Shown piece after piece: positions 36,039 to 45,043 of a stretch of DNA of 64,000 nt. A program made the position numbers and the translations under genes. Within the stretch, counting starts at the first letter, position 1. Each line of letters opens with the position of its first letter. Origin of the DNA: JBBSIN01 sp038232055 (GTDB lineage Bacteria; Actinomycetota; Actinomycetes; JADGOV01); NCBI GenBank assembly GCA_038232055.1, contig JBBSIN010000001.1, positions 20,173 through 84,172 of the forward strand, written 5' to 3'. The notes below the pieces were generated by a model. It ran no database searches. It was not told where the DNA came from and saw only the letters and a list, made by a program, of their open reading frames with translations.

Positions 36039-37808
36039 TCAGCGCACGCCTGCCGCGCGTAGCGCGCTGCGCAGGTCGCTCACGTGGGCGTCGCGTTCGG
36101 TCAGTGGTGCCAGGCCGTACGCCCGCTCGATCGTCGCCATGATCGAGAGCGTGTCGTGCGACGTCGAGTCGACGCCGTCGTGCGGGAGCGAGGAGCCGAC
36201 CACCAGCGCCGGGACGCGCGTACCGGGGCCGTACTCGTCGTGCGGCCCGCCCGTCGCGCTCCCCTGTCCGGGCGGCGACACGTGGTCCCACTGCCCGCCG
36301 AACTCGTCGTAGGTGACGACGACGAGCGTGTCCTTCGCCTGCGGGCCGCGGGTGACCGCCTTGAGTAGGTCGACGAGGTGGCTGCTGCCGCTGCTCTCGC
36401 TCGCGTAGCCGGGGTGCTCGTTCTCCGCGCCGATCGGCTTGACGAAGCTGACCCTCGGCAAGTGACCGCCGCGCACGGCGGCGAGGAAGTCCTTCTCGTC
36501 CCTGAGGTGGTTGGCGCGGGCCGGCGTACCGGGGGCGTAGCGCGCGAAGTAGTTGAACGGCTGGTGGTGGTACTGGAAGAGCGCGTTCGGGCAGTACGGG
36601 TACGTCGCGCCGCTCGCCGTCTGCGGGTCCTCACAGGTGCCCGGGTCGGAACCGTTCGTCCAGCCCCGGCCGTCGACCTTGCCGGCCGCGTTGTCCCAGC
36701 CGCCGGCGTACCAGGCCCAGCTCACCCGGGCGTGCGAGAGCTCGTCGCCGATCGTCTTGGGCGAGTGCCGGTCGTCGACCGGCGGCAGGCGCAGCGCGTC
36801 GGGAGTGCCGGGCGCGTAGGGCTGGAACCATGGCTGGATCGTGTTGACCGCATAGTTGCCGCAGGCGAAGCCGGGCTGCGTCGTCGGCTTGTCACAGGAC
36901 TGGGTCAGCGCGCCGTCGTGCGCTGCCGCCACCGTGGGGGTGTAGAGCGGATAGGTCGACGGGAAGCCGTTCGTGTCGAGCACGGCGTGCAGGTCGTCGG
37001 TCGAGCGGTCGTCCACCGCCCCCGGGAAGGGCGGCGCGGCCGCGGCGACGAGGTACTGGTGGTTGAGGAACGAGCCGCCGAACGCGGCCTGGAAGAAGCG
37101 CTCCGCGACGACGTAGTTGGGCGCTCCGGCGCTGTGCAGGTACTTGTAGATCGGCAGCTGGCGGGTGCGGTAATAGCCCTGGGTCAGGCCGGCCGCGTCG
37201 CTGCCAGTGCTGTAACGGTCCTGCTTGCCGCCGTCGAGCTGGTACTGCTCCTGGTAGAAGCGGTGCACGAGATCGCGGGTGCAGCCGCCAGGCTGGCCCT
37301 CCCCCTTCCGGACCCCGTTGGGGTAGTAGGCACCGGGCGCCGGGCAGGTCGTGTCGGTCGGCTTGATGTAGTCGTCGATCGCGAACGGCCGGTTGGCGAA
37401 GTGGCTCCCGAACAGCATGCCGTTGGCGTCGTCCGTGCAGGTTGTCCCGAGCGGGTCGGGCGCTGCCAGGTTGACATCGTCCTGGAGCAGGCAGGCGTAG
37501 GTCCGGCCGTCCTGCTTGACCTGGAGCGTGTGACCGAGGCTGGCCGCGCGGCGGCCTTCGACCTGCTTGCCGCGGATCGCGCCCCAGTCGCCGTAGAGGT
37601 TGTCGAAGCTGTGGTTCTCCTCGTAGACCACGACGAGGTGCTTGTAGTGGCCCAGCACGCCACTCGACCCGGTGGGAGCTGCGGGAGCTGCGGCAGCGCG
37701 AGCCGGGGCAGCGGACGGTGCGGCCGACGCGCCGGGCGAGAGCCCGAGCGTGCCGAGCGCCGCCGCCGAGACCGCTGCCCCTACGCCGAGTGCCAGCCGA
37801 TGCCTCAT
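36039..37808 (-). CDS. Secreted acid-phosphatase/phospholipase-C-like phosphoesterase
   Basis: A 589-residue exported protein of the alkaline-phosphatase-fold phosphoesterase family (AcpA/PlcC group). It has a signal peptide with an ASA-like cleavage site near residue 29. It has the metal-binding VVYEENHSFDNLYGDW near the start of the mature domain. Later come SFVKPIGAENEHPG, VVVTYDEFGGQWDHVSPP and GPGTRVPALVVG, which carry further metal ligands. The enzyme likely releases phosphate outside the cell from phosphomonoesters or phospholipids. It is a single gene, 35 bp from the neighbouring flavoprotein on the same strand. Confidence 0.85.
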   Translation of the reverse strand: MRHRLALGVGAAVSAAALGTLGLSPGASAAPSAAPARAAAAPAAPTGSSGVLGHYKHLVVVYEENHSFDNLYGDWGAIRGKQVEGRRAASLGHTLQVKQDGRTYACLLQDDVNLAAPDPLGTTCTDDANGMLFGSHFANRPFAIDDYIKPTDTTCPAPGAYYPNGVRKGEGQPGGCTRDLVHRFYQEQYQLDGGKQDRYSTGSDAAGLTQGYYRTRQLPIYKYLHSAGAPNYVVAERFFQAAFGGSFLNHQYLVAAAAPPFPGAVDDRSTDDLHAVLDTNGFPSTYPLYTPTVAAAHDGALTQSCDKPTTQPGFACGNYAVNTIQPWFQPYAPGTPDALRLPPVDDRHSPKTIGDELSHARVSWAWYAGGWDNAAGKVDGRGWTNGSDPGTCEDPQTASGATYPYCPNALFQYHHQPFNYFARYAPGTPARANHLRDEKDFLAAVRGGHLPRVSFVKPIGAENEHPGYASESSGSSHLVDLLKAVTRGPQAKDTLVVVTYDEFGGQWDHVSPPGQGSATGGPHDEYGPGTRVPALVVGSSLPHDGVDSTSHDTLSIMATIERAYGLAPLTERDAHVSDLRSALRAAGVR

Positions 37809-37922
37809 GACGCCCTCCTCATCGGTGCGGGTCCGATCGTTCCCGGAGGTTCCGGGCGGGAGGGACGGTACGCCGGTCGCGGCCGTTGCGGGGAGCCCGG
37901 GGTGTCGGTCGACACCGAGTCG

Positions 37923-38855
37923 CTAGATCTGGGCGGCCAGATCGCCGCCGAGCAGCTCGACGTGGTCGAGGTCGCCGAGATCGAGCACCTGGCAGTAGAC
38001 CCGGCTCACGCCGAGCTCGGCGAACGGCCCCAGTTGGTCGACGACCTCGCTCACCGTGCCGACGACGCCGTGCCCGTCGCGCAGGTCGTCGGCGCTGCTG
38101 CCGGTCGCCTCGAGGCGGCGACGTGCCTCGGCGTCGTCCCGGCCGACCGCCACGGTCTGCGCCACCGAGAACGTCAGGCTCCTCGGGTCGCGTCCGCTCT
38201 CCTCGCACGCCGCGCGTACCCGGTCGAACTGTCGCCGGCAGACCTCCGGTCCCTCGAACGCGACGTTGTACTCGTCGGCGAAGCGGGCGGCGAGCATCGG
38301 CGTACGCCGCGCGCCTTTGCCGCCGACGATCAGTGGCGGACGCGGCTGCTGAACCGGCTTCGGCAGCGCCGGCGCGTCGGTGAGCGTGTAGTGCTGACCG
38401 TTGAAGGAGTACCTCGTCCCCGGCGGCGTGGACCACAGCCCGGTGACGATCTCGAACTGCTCCTCCAGCCGGTCGAAGCGTTCGCCGACCGAGGGGAAGG
38501 GGACGCCGTACGCCTCGTGCTCGCGCTCGTACCAGCCGGACCCGAGGCCGAGCTCCACCCGGCCGCCGCTCATCTGGTCGACCTGCGCCACCGCGATGGC
38601 GAGTAGGCCCGGGAGCCGGAACGTCGCGGAGGTGACCAGCGTCCCGAGGCGGATGCGGCTGGTCTCCCTGGCGATGCCGCCGAGGGTGAGCCACGCCTCC
38701 GTCGAGCCGGGTCCGGGGTCGCCGGCGCCGATCCGGGCCAGGTGGTCGGAGCGGAAGAAGGCGTCGAAACCCGCGTCCTCCGCTGTACGCGCGACGCGGA
38801 GCAGGTCGTCATAGGTCGCACCCTGCTGTGGTTCGGTGAAGACGCGCAGTTGCAT
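37923..38855 (-). CDS. LLM-class flavin/F420-dependent oxidoreductase
   Basis: A 310-residue TIM-barrel enzyme of the luciferase-like monooxygenase superfamily. Typical segments are AEDAGFDAFFRSDHLARIG, RLGTLVTSATFRLPGLLAI, QMSGGRVELGLGSGWYEREH, and LIVGGKGARRTPMLAARFAD. The superfamily uses reduced FMN or F420; the actinobacterial context makes F420 likely. Substrate unknown. ATG 38855 was chosen because homology begins at MQLRVFTEPQ. It ends 114 bp before the phosphoesterase start on the same strand and follows the amidohydrolase gene by 26 bp. Confidence 0.85.
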   Translation of the reverse strand: MQLRVFTEPQQGATYDDLLRVARTAEDAGFDAFFRSDHLARIGAGDPGPGSTEAWLTLGGIARETSRIRLGTLVTSATFRLPGLLAIAVAQVDQMSGGRVELGLGSGWYEREHEAYGVPFPSVGERFDRLEEQFEIVTGLWSTPPGTRYSFNGQHYTLTDAPALPKPVQQPRPPLIVGGKGARRTPMLAARFADEYNVAFEGPEVCRRQFDRVRAACEESGRDPRSLTFSVAQTVAVGRDDAEARRRLEATGSSADDLRDGHGVVGTVSEVVDQLGPFAELGVSRVYCQVLDLGDLDHVELLGGDLAAQI

Positions 38856-38881
38856 CCCGCGATTCGACCACGCGCTGCTGC

Positions 38882-39994
38882 TCAGCGCACGACCCGGCCA
38901 CGCAACACGATCCGCTGCGGCTCGGCGAGCACCCCCAGGTCGGCGAGTGGGTCGGCGGCGTAGACCACGAAGTCGGCCGGCGCGCCCTCCTCCAGCCGGC
39001 CGGGGAGTCCCAGCCACTCCCGGGCGCGCCAGGAGGCGGCACCGAGGGCGTCCTCGGCGGAGAGGCCGGCGCCGTGCAGGGCGCGTACCTCGTCGGCGAT
39101 GAGCCCGTGCGGCAGGCTGCCGCCGGCGTCGGTGCCCGCGAAGATCGGCACGCCGGCGTCGTACGCCGTCCGCACCATGTCACGCGAGCGGGCGTGCAAC
39201 CGGCGCATGTGGTCGGCGTACGCCGGGAACCGGCTGGCGCGCTCGGCGATCGCCGGGAACGTGTCGATGTTGACCAGTGTCGGGACGAGCCCGACCCCAC
39301 GTCGTGCCATGGTGGCGATCGCCTCGTCGTCGAGCCCGCTGCCGTGCTCGATGCAGTCGACGCCGGCGGCGAGCAGCTCGTGCACCGTCTCCTGGTCGAA
39401 GGTGTGGGTGGTGACCCTGGCGCCGGCCTGGTGCGCCCGGTCGACCGCCCGCTTGACGGCGTCGAACGGCCAGCAGGGCGCGAGGTCACCGCTGTCCCGG
39501 TCGAGCCAGTCGCCGACGATCTTCACCCAGCCGTCGCCGCGCCGGGCCTGCTCCTCGGCGGCGTCCGGCAGCGCGTCGGGCTCCAGCTCGATGCCGAAGT
39601 TGCGCAGGTAGCGCCGGGTGCGGGCCAGGTGCCGGCCGGCGCGGATGATGCGCGGGAGGTCGACCCGGTCGTCGATCCAGCGGGTGTCGGCCGCCACTCC
39701 GCAGTCGCGCGCGAGCAGCGCGCCGGCATCGCGGTCGGTGCTCGCCTGCCGCTCCTGCTCGGCCTCGTCGACGGCGCCGTCCGGGCCGAGCCCGATATGG
39801 CAGTGCGCGTCGACGAGTCCGGGGACGATCCAGCCTTCAGCGACGGTCTCGGCCGCTGCCGGCTCGTACGTGACGCGCCCGTCGACGACGTAGAGGTCTC
39901 TCTGCTCGCCGTCGGGCAGCACGACGCCGCGGACGTGCAGGACTTCGGGGGCGGGTGCCGTCACCCGACGTATCTTGCCGTCAGCCTTCTCCAT
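38882..39994 (-). CDS. Amidohydrolase family protein (imidazolonepropionase/prolidase-like)
   Basis: A 370-residue metal-dependent hydrolase. The composite-domain N-terminus ends in VPGLVDAHCHIGL (His-x-His metal site). There follow GDGWVKIVGDW (the carbamylated-Lys position), TTHTFDQETV, CIEHGSGLDD and GTDAGGSLPHG, the usual ordered ligands. The closing LEEGAPADFVVYAADPL is typical of the superfamily. Substrate unknown. GTG 39964 (VTAPAPEVLHV) is an alternative start. It is divergent from the alpha/beta hydrolase gene. Confidence 0.85.
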   Translation of the reverse strand: MEKADGKIRRVTAPAPEVLHVRGVVLPDGEQRDLYVVDGRVTYEPAAAETVAEGWIVPGLVDAHCHIGLGPDGAVDEAEQERQASTDRDAGALLARDCGVAADTRWIDDRVDLPRIIRAGRHLARTRRYLRNFGIELEPDALPDAAEEQARRGDGWVKIVGDWLDRDSGDLAPCWPFDAVKRAVDRAHQAGARVTTHTFDQETVHELLAAGVDCIEHGSGLDDEAIATMARRGVGLVPTLVNIDTFPAIAERASRFPAYADHMRRLHARSRDMVRTAYDAGVPIFAGTDAGGSLPHGLIADEVRALHGAGLSAEDALGAASWRAREWLGLPGRLEEGAPADFVVYAADPLADLGVLAEPQRIVLRGRVVR

Positions 39995-40017
39995 CCCCGA
40001 CGAGTACCGTCTCGGCG

Positions 40018-40899
40018 ATGGAGATCCGCCGCCACCACGTGCCGACGCCCGACGGGCGCACCCTGGACGTCGTCGACGCCGGCGCGGTCGGCGACCCGGC
40101 GATCGTCGTACATTCCGGGACGCCGTCGGCGCACACGTTCTACGGGAACCACCTCGCCGACGCGGAGCGGCGCGACGCCCGCCTGGTGTCCTACGCCCGG
40201 CCGGGCTACCTTTCCTCGACCCGGGCCCCGGGCCGAACCGTCGCCGACGCGGCCACTGACGTCGCCACGGTGACGGACTTCCTCGGCGTCGAGCGGTTCG
40301 CGACGTGGGGCATCTCGGGCGGTGGGCCGCATGCGCTGGCCTGCGCGGCGCTGTTGCCGACGCGAGTCGTCGCGGCGGCGAGCCTCGCCTCGATCGCCCC
40401 CTGGCGCGCCGAGGGCCTGGACTTCCTGGGCGGGATGGGGGAGGACAACGTCGTCGAGTTCACCGCCGCCATGTCGGGTGAGGACGAGCTGCGTCCGCTG
40501 CTCGAGACCTTCCGCCAGGGCATGCTGGGCGAGGACGAGGGTGCGCTCGTCGAGCAGATGCGGACGCTGCTGTCACCGGTCGACGCGGCGGTCTTCACCG
40601 ACGCGCTCGGCGTCGAGGTGGCACGGTCGCTGCGGGACGGTGTGGCCAGTGGGATCGACGGCTGGCTCGACGACGACCTGGCATTCGCCCGGCCGTGGGG
40701 CTTCGACCTGACCGCGATCTCGGGACCCGTGCAGCTGTGGCAGGGAGAGCAGGACCTCATGGTGCCGTTCGCGCACGGACGATGGCTCGCCGCGCACATC
40801 CCCGGCGTCGACGCGCACCTCTCGTCGGAGGAGGGGCACCTCACGCTGCTCTCCACACGCGTGCCGGCCGTGCACGAGTGGCTGCTCGGGCACTTCTGA
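40018..40899 (+). CDS. Alpha/beta hydrolase
   Basis: A 293-residue alpha/beta-hydrolase-fold protein. The oxyanion-side HSGTPSAHTFYG is near residue 33, the nucleophile elbow is WGISGGGPHALA (Ser in G-x-S-x-G), the acid is in WQGEQDLMVPFAHG and the catalytic His in EEGHLTLL. No cap-domain signature reveals the substrate. ATG 40018 was chosen as homology starts with MEIRRHHVPTPDGRTL. It lies 3 bp ahead of the ribonuclease Z gene and is probably co-transcribed with it. Confidence 0.85.
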   Translation: MEIRRHHVPTPDGRTLDVVDAGAVGDPAIVVHSGTPSAHTFYGNHLADAERRDARLVSYARPGYLSSTRAPGRTVADAATDVATVTDFLGVERFATWGISGGGPHALACAALLPTRVVAAASLASIAPWRAEGLDFLGGMGEDNVVEFTAAMSGEDELRPLLETFRQGMLGEDEGALVEQMRTLLSPVDAAVFTDALGVEVARSLRDGVASGIDGWLDDDLAFARPWGFDLTAISGPVQLWQGEQDLMVPFAHGRWLAAHIPGVDAHLSSEEGHLTLLSTRVPAVHEWLLGHF

Positions 40900-40902
40900 G
40901 GC

Positions 40903-41808
40903 GTGGTACGCGAGCTGGTCGTCCTCGGCACTGCGGCGCAGGCGCCGACCCGTGACCGCAACCACAATGGCTACCTGCTGCGCTGGGACGACGAGGCGAT
41001 CCTCTTCGATCCTGGTGAGGGGACGCAGCGCCAGCTGCTCCTCGCCGGCGTGCCGAGTACGGCGATCACCCGGATCTGCCTGACCCACCTGCACGGGGAC
41101 CACTGTCTCGGACTGCCCGGCGTACTGGCGCGCATGGCGCTCGACGACGTCCCGCACGTCGTCCCGCTCTACTTTCCCGCCGAGGGTGCCGAGGTGGTGT
41201 CGCACCTGCTTGCCCTGGGCACCGGCCGGCCGGAGGTGCGGTTGCATCCGCTGTCGGCGGACGGTGAGATCGGGACCGGCGCGTCGTTCTCGTTGGTGGC
41301 GCGCGCTCTGGACCACCGCGTTTCGGCGTACGGGTATCGGGTGTCGGAGCCAGCCGGCCGGCGGATGCTGCCGGACCGGCTGGCCGCTTCCGGCATCGGC
41401 GGCACCGCGGTCGGCGAGCTGCAACGGGCGGGTTCGCTGCTGGTCGGCGACCGGATCGTGCAGCTGACCGAGGTTTCGGCACCGCGGCGTGGACAGGTGT
41501 TCGCGTTCGTGATGGACACCCGCGTTTGCTCCGGCGCTGCGGCCCTGGCGGAGGAAGCGGACCTGCTGGTGTGCGAGTCGACGTACGCCTCGACCGAGGA
41601 GTCGCTGGCGGAGGCGCACCGGCATCTGACGGCGGCGCAGGCCGGCCGGATCGCCCGCGCCGCCGGTGCCCGTCGGCTGGTTCTGACCCACTTCTCGCAG
41701 CGCTACCGCGACGTCGAGGTGCTGCTGGCCGAGGCTGCGGCGCTCTTCCCCGACGTGGTCGCGGCCCATGACCTGATGCGGATTCCGATTGGGCGTTCTG
41801 ACGCGTGA
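40903..41808 (+). CDS. rnz: Ribonuclease Z (tRNA 3' processing endonuclease)
   Basis: A 301-residue MBL-fold nuclease with the zinc motif LTHLHGDHCLGLPG, FDPGEGTQRQLL, the Asp in FVMDTRVC and the terminal His in LTHFSQRY. It cleaves the 3' trailer of pre-tRNAs. That fits the tRNA-Arg just downstream, which lacks an encoded CCA and so needs such processing. GTG start at 40903. This is the last intact core gene before the island. Confidence 0.9.
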   Translation: MVRELVVLGTAAQAPTRDRNHNGYLLRWDDEAILFDPGEGTQRQLLLAGVPSTAITRICLTHLHGDHCLGLPGVLARMALDDVPHVVPLYFPAEGAEVVSHLLALGTGRPEVRLHPLSADGEIGTGASFSLVARALDHRVSAYGYRVSEPAGRRMLPDRLAASGIGGTAVGELQRAGSLLVGDRIVQLTEVSAPRRGQVFAFVMDTRVCSGAAALAEEADLLVCESTYASTEESLAEAHRHLTAAQAGRIARAAGARRLVLTHFSQRYRDVEVLLAEAAALFPDVVAAHDLMRIPIGRSDA

Positions 41809-41884
41809 TGGCCTGTCTCGGCGCGGTACGGGCGACGTCCGTTCCGGTACCCTTGCAGGGTCGGTGCGCCACGGCGCGCGGCAT

Positions 41885-41957
41885 GCGCTCGTAGCTCAAC
41901 GGATAGAGCATCTGACTACGGATCAGAAGGTTGGGGGTTCGAGTCCCTCCGAGCGCG
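41885..41957 (+). tRNA. tRNA-Arg (anticodon ACG), host gene of the island
   Basis: Acceptor GCGCTCG (41885-41891) pairs with CGAGCGC (41950-41956), discriminator G41957, with no encoded CCA. The D arm is GCTC-AACGGATA-GAGC. The anticodon arm is TCTGA-CTACGGA-TCAGA with anticodon ACG at 41918-41920. The T arm is GGGGG-TTCGAGT-CCCTC. Its 3' part from the anticodon stem onward is the left attachment site of the island and is kept functional by the element's own sequence. Confidence 0.97.
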
Positions 41958-41958
41958 C
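41914..41958 (+). repeat. attL: 45-bp tRNA-Arg 3' segment
   Basis: This segment, from the end of the 5' anticodon stem through the discriminator base plus one, is identical over 45 bp to 63800-63844. The bases on both sides differ between copies, so the repeat limits are exact. This is the classic core of a tyrosine-recombinase tRNA insertion. Confidence 0.93.
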
Positions 41959-42016
41959 TGAGTAAGTCCAGGTCACAGCGTTGCAGCGTTGCGCTCCGGT
42001 CACCGAGAGCCGCTCG

Positions 42017-42041
42017 CTTCTACCGGATCTTCTACCGGATG
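42017..42041. repeat. Left copy of a 25-bp motif (two CTTCTACCGGAT units), putative integrase arm site
   Basis: Two direct 12-bp units, CTTCTACCGGAT twice plus G, sit 58 bp inside attL. The identical 25-bp sequence occurs at 63663-63687 near attR, in the same orientation. Paired short direct repeats on both sides of the core are how tyrosine-recombinase arm-type sites look. Confidence 0.65.
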
Positions 42042-42118
42042 ACGCGAGACGAGCCGGTATGAAGCAGTAGAGAACTAGACGGAGCCCCCGCTCCGCTGTC
42101 TCGCAGGCCCCGAGCGAA

Positions 42119-44067
42119 ATGCAAGTGCGCATACGTGTGTCGCAGCCGGCGTGTACAACCGATGGCGTGCCTTGGGAGCCCACACCCGAGCAGCAGGCCA
42201 TCATCGAACACGATTTGGGTCGTCACGCGCGCGTGCTCGCCGGGCCCGGCACGGGCAAGAGCGCCACCGTCATCAGGATGATGCTCCGAGCGGCCGAGCA
42301 GCTCGGTCGCCGAGGCAAGCTCCTCACGTTCACGCGGGCGGCCACAAACGAGCTCCGCGAGAAGGTCGCAGAGCATCCAGAGCACCTGGCGACGCCGAGC
42401 ACGGTGCACTCGTTCTCGATCGCAACCCTTCTCGCCAACGAAGGAACCAGCGGCCTGCCGGAGCCGATTCGGCTTGCCGACGATTGGGAGTGGTCGGAGC
42501 TGATCCGCCAGCACCTCAAGGTCTTGGTGGACTGCGACGTCCGAATGATCGACCGGGCGCGGGCAGAGATGGCGTCGAACTGGGAGTCCCTCGAGCCAGC
42601 CGAAGACCCAGACCTGCCCGAGGACGTGCGCAACCGATTCGCCGGGATCTGGGAGCACCACCGTCGGGTCTTCGGCTACGCGTTGCTCGCCGAGCTGCCG
42701 TTTCGACTTCTTCGCGCGCTCGAAGACCATCCCGATCTCAACATCGGGGACTGGGAGTACCTGGTCGTGGACGAGTACCAGGACCTCAACCAGTGCGATC
42801 TGTCTGTCCTGAGGCAGATCACCCACCGCGGCCGAGTCCTGGTGGCCACGGGCGACGACGACCAGTCGATCTACTCGTTCAGGCGGGCGCACCCAATCGG
42901 CATCCGGCGCTTCGTTACCGACGACTATCCGACGGCGGCTGATCTCACGCTCACGATCAGCCAGCGATGCGCAACACAAGCGCTCGCATGGGCTCGACAC
43001 GTCATCGAAGGGCTACCCGGGAGACCGCCACGGCCGGCCCTGAACCCCGCGCCGCATTGCGTGGAGGGCGTGGCCCGCTACCTTTGCTTCCCGAGCTGGC
43101 CACGGGAAGCGGACGGAGTGGCGCGCCTCGCCAAGTGGCTCATCGACAACCAGGGATCGCCCCCGAAGACATCGCGGTGATGTTCCGAAGCAACTTCAAC
43201 AACGCTTGGTCGACGCCGTTGACGGAGCGACTGGAGCACTACGGCGTGCCAGTCATCAACGCCGGAGCGGTCGCCGAGATGCTTGCCGATCCCGAGAATC
43301 GGCGATTGCTCGCCCTGGCACGACTCGTCGTTAACCGCGCGGACTCCCTGGCGTGGTGGACACTTCTTCACCTAACACCGGGCGTCGGGCCCGTGGTCCG
43401 TGACCACTTCTACGACGGCGCCGAGCAGCACGGGCGCACCTTCGCGGGCCAACTCCTCACCGAGCACGCGGATGACTTCCAGGGCCTCGGCGGAGCTTCG
43501 GCAACTCGGGTTCGCACCACCGTCAACGCGGCCATGGCGGTGACCGAAGCGGTCGACATCGAGGGAGCTGACCTTGGCGACGCGGGGTGGGGAGAGTGGC
43601 TGGTCGGCAATGCTGACGTGTTCGGCGGATGCAACGAGGACTTCGCCGAGCTCTTGCGGGATCTTGATGGCTTGGTCGACAGGACGGAAGGTCTCGGGCG
43701 ATTTCTCGGTCAGATCCAGCCCGTCGGCACGGACCTTCGCTCCGGTCGAGCCGCGGGCGCGGTCCGCCTCATGACTATGGCGAGCTCAAAGGGGCTCACT
43801 GTGAAGGCGGCGATCATCGTGGGCGTCGAGGAAGGCGTTGTGCCGCTCGCTGACCGCGATCCCGGTGAAGAACGTCGCCTTCTCTACGTCGCGATGACCC
43901 GTGCCACTGACAACCTCTACGCAACTTGGTCGGGCCAGCGCACCGGCCCCACCGCTCGAACCGGGGCTCCCCGTGTCGGCGCCGGACGCAATCGATCGCC
44001 CCTGCTTACGCATGGGCCGGTCCAGTCTGAGCACGGCAACGCCTACCTGGATGCCCTCGGCGCTTAG
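42119..44067 (+). pseudogene. UvrD/PcrA-like superfamily 1 helicase, interrupted by a -1 frameshift near 43156
   Basis: The first frame (42119-43180) has Walker A AGPGTGKSAT (residues 41-50), motif Ia LLTFTRAATNELR, motif II VVDEYQDLNQCD, motif III GDDDQSIYSFRRA and ISQRC. It runs out at LIDNQGSPPKTSR. The next frame continues the protein from GIAPEDIAVMFRSNF through LMTMASSKGLTVKAAIIVG and LYVAMTRATDNLY to 44067. Restoring one G at the CAGGGATCG site would give a single protein of about 650 residues. There is no nuclease domain. It is the first gene after the tRNA and may have served element repair or defence. A sequencing error cannot be excluded. Confidence 0.8.
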
Positions 44068-44110
44068 ACCCTCGGAAGGTCAGCGGACTGCGGGTTGACC
44101 GGCCCGTACA

Positions 44111-45043
44111 TCAGCAGCTGGCCGCTTGGTCCCCCGCCCGGCCTCTCAGGAGCCTCCAGATCGGATTCGTGACGCTTCCAAAGACGTAGCGCTGCGCCTT
44201 CAGGAAGTTGAGGTTCTGGAAGCACTCGAGCGACGGCGTGCCATCGGCGTTTCGGAACCACCCGTCCACGCCGCCGCGACTCGCCGTGGTCGTGCCGCCT
44301 CTGCCCGATTGGAGAATCAACACGTGCGAGTCATCGACAGGCACGTCGGCGAAGACGCTGACTCGCCCGAACCGGTCGCGCTCGGCCATGGCCTTGACGG
44401 GCGTGTCGCTGGTGATCAGTTCGTCTCGGTCGAAATCCAACAGGGTCCACGCGAAGTCGTTGAGGAGTTCGGCGGTGTGTTGGCGGAGCGCGAGGACGAC
44501 GCCGCCACCGACGATGCCTCTCGGCTCGCTACCGCCCAAGCGTGGTCCCCGAATGAGGTCGATCTGTTCGCGCGTGAGCGCTTGAACCTCGTCGTCCGTG
44601 AGTTCGGCGCGGACCCGGTCCAGAGTGGACGAGACGAAGCGCCGGAGGGCGTCGCCATGGCTCGGCACGCGCAACTGCTGGGCTGCCACGAACGCAGCAA
44701 CGTCCTCGCGTCGCTCGTCAGTGAGCGCATCGACCCCTTGGGTGGCGAGAAGACGGAAGGCCGGCGCAGCGCAACTCTCGATGTTGGACAGAAGCCGTTC
44801 GACTGCTGTCCGGGCGAGGATCGGGTGGTCAAGGTCGTAGAGCCCCTCGGCGTAGGCGACGTCCTTCGGCCTTGCCGTGACGTACTCGCCGGTCGTCTTG
44901 TCGAACACCCCGATCTGGCGCTTCGAGCCGAACTGGCGCAGGTACCACTGTGGAACGAAGTGATGCTTGCGCGGCTCCTGAATGACCGGGGCTTGAGGAC
45001 GCTCTCCCGGTTGTGAGCGCCGTGCGGAGCGATCAGTGCTCAC
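44111..45043 (-). CDS. DUF4238 protein (downstream member of a pair)
   Basis: A 310-residue protein. The DUF4238 signature HHFVPQWYLRQF is at residues 25-36, followed by VAYAEGLYDLD, a helical middle region, DELITSDTPVKAM and a C-terminal block. GTG 45043 was chosen because it overlaps the upstream stop (GTGA) and begins shortly before the signature; the frame stays open upstream with no homology. The domain's function is unknown. Many DUF4238 genes lie in mobile or defence islands (general recollection). The pairing with a second DUF4238 protein suggests they work together. Convergent with the helicase gene, 43 bp apart. Confidence 0.78.
   Translation of the reverse strand: MSTDRSARRSQPGERPQAPVIQEPRKHHFVPQWYLRQFGSKRQIGVFDKTTGEYVTARPKDVAYAEGLYDLDHPILARTAVERLLSNIESCAAPAFRLLATQGVDALTDERREDVAAFVAAQQLRVPSHGDALRRFVSSTLDRVRAELTDDEVQALTREQIDLIRGPRLGGSEPRGIVGGGVVLALRQHTAELLNDFAWTLLDFDRDELITSDTPVKAMAERDRFGRVSVFADVPVDDSHVLILQSGRGGTTTASRGGVDGWFRNADGTPSLECFQNLNFLKAQRYVFGSVTNPIWRLLRGRAGDQAASC

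Noticed and set aside
42119..44067. Gabija (GajB) interpretation of the UvrD-like helicase
   Set aside because: Gabija needs an adjacent OLD-family nuclease GajA. The neighbours are tRNA-Arg and DUF4238 proteins, and no TOPRIM/ABC nuclease is present.
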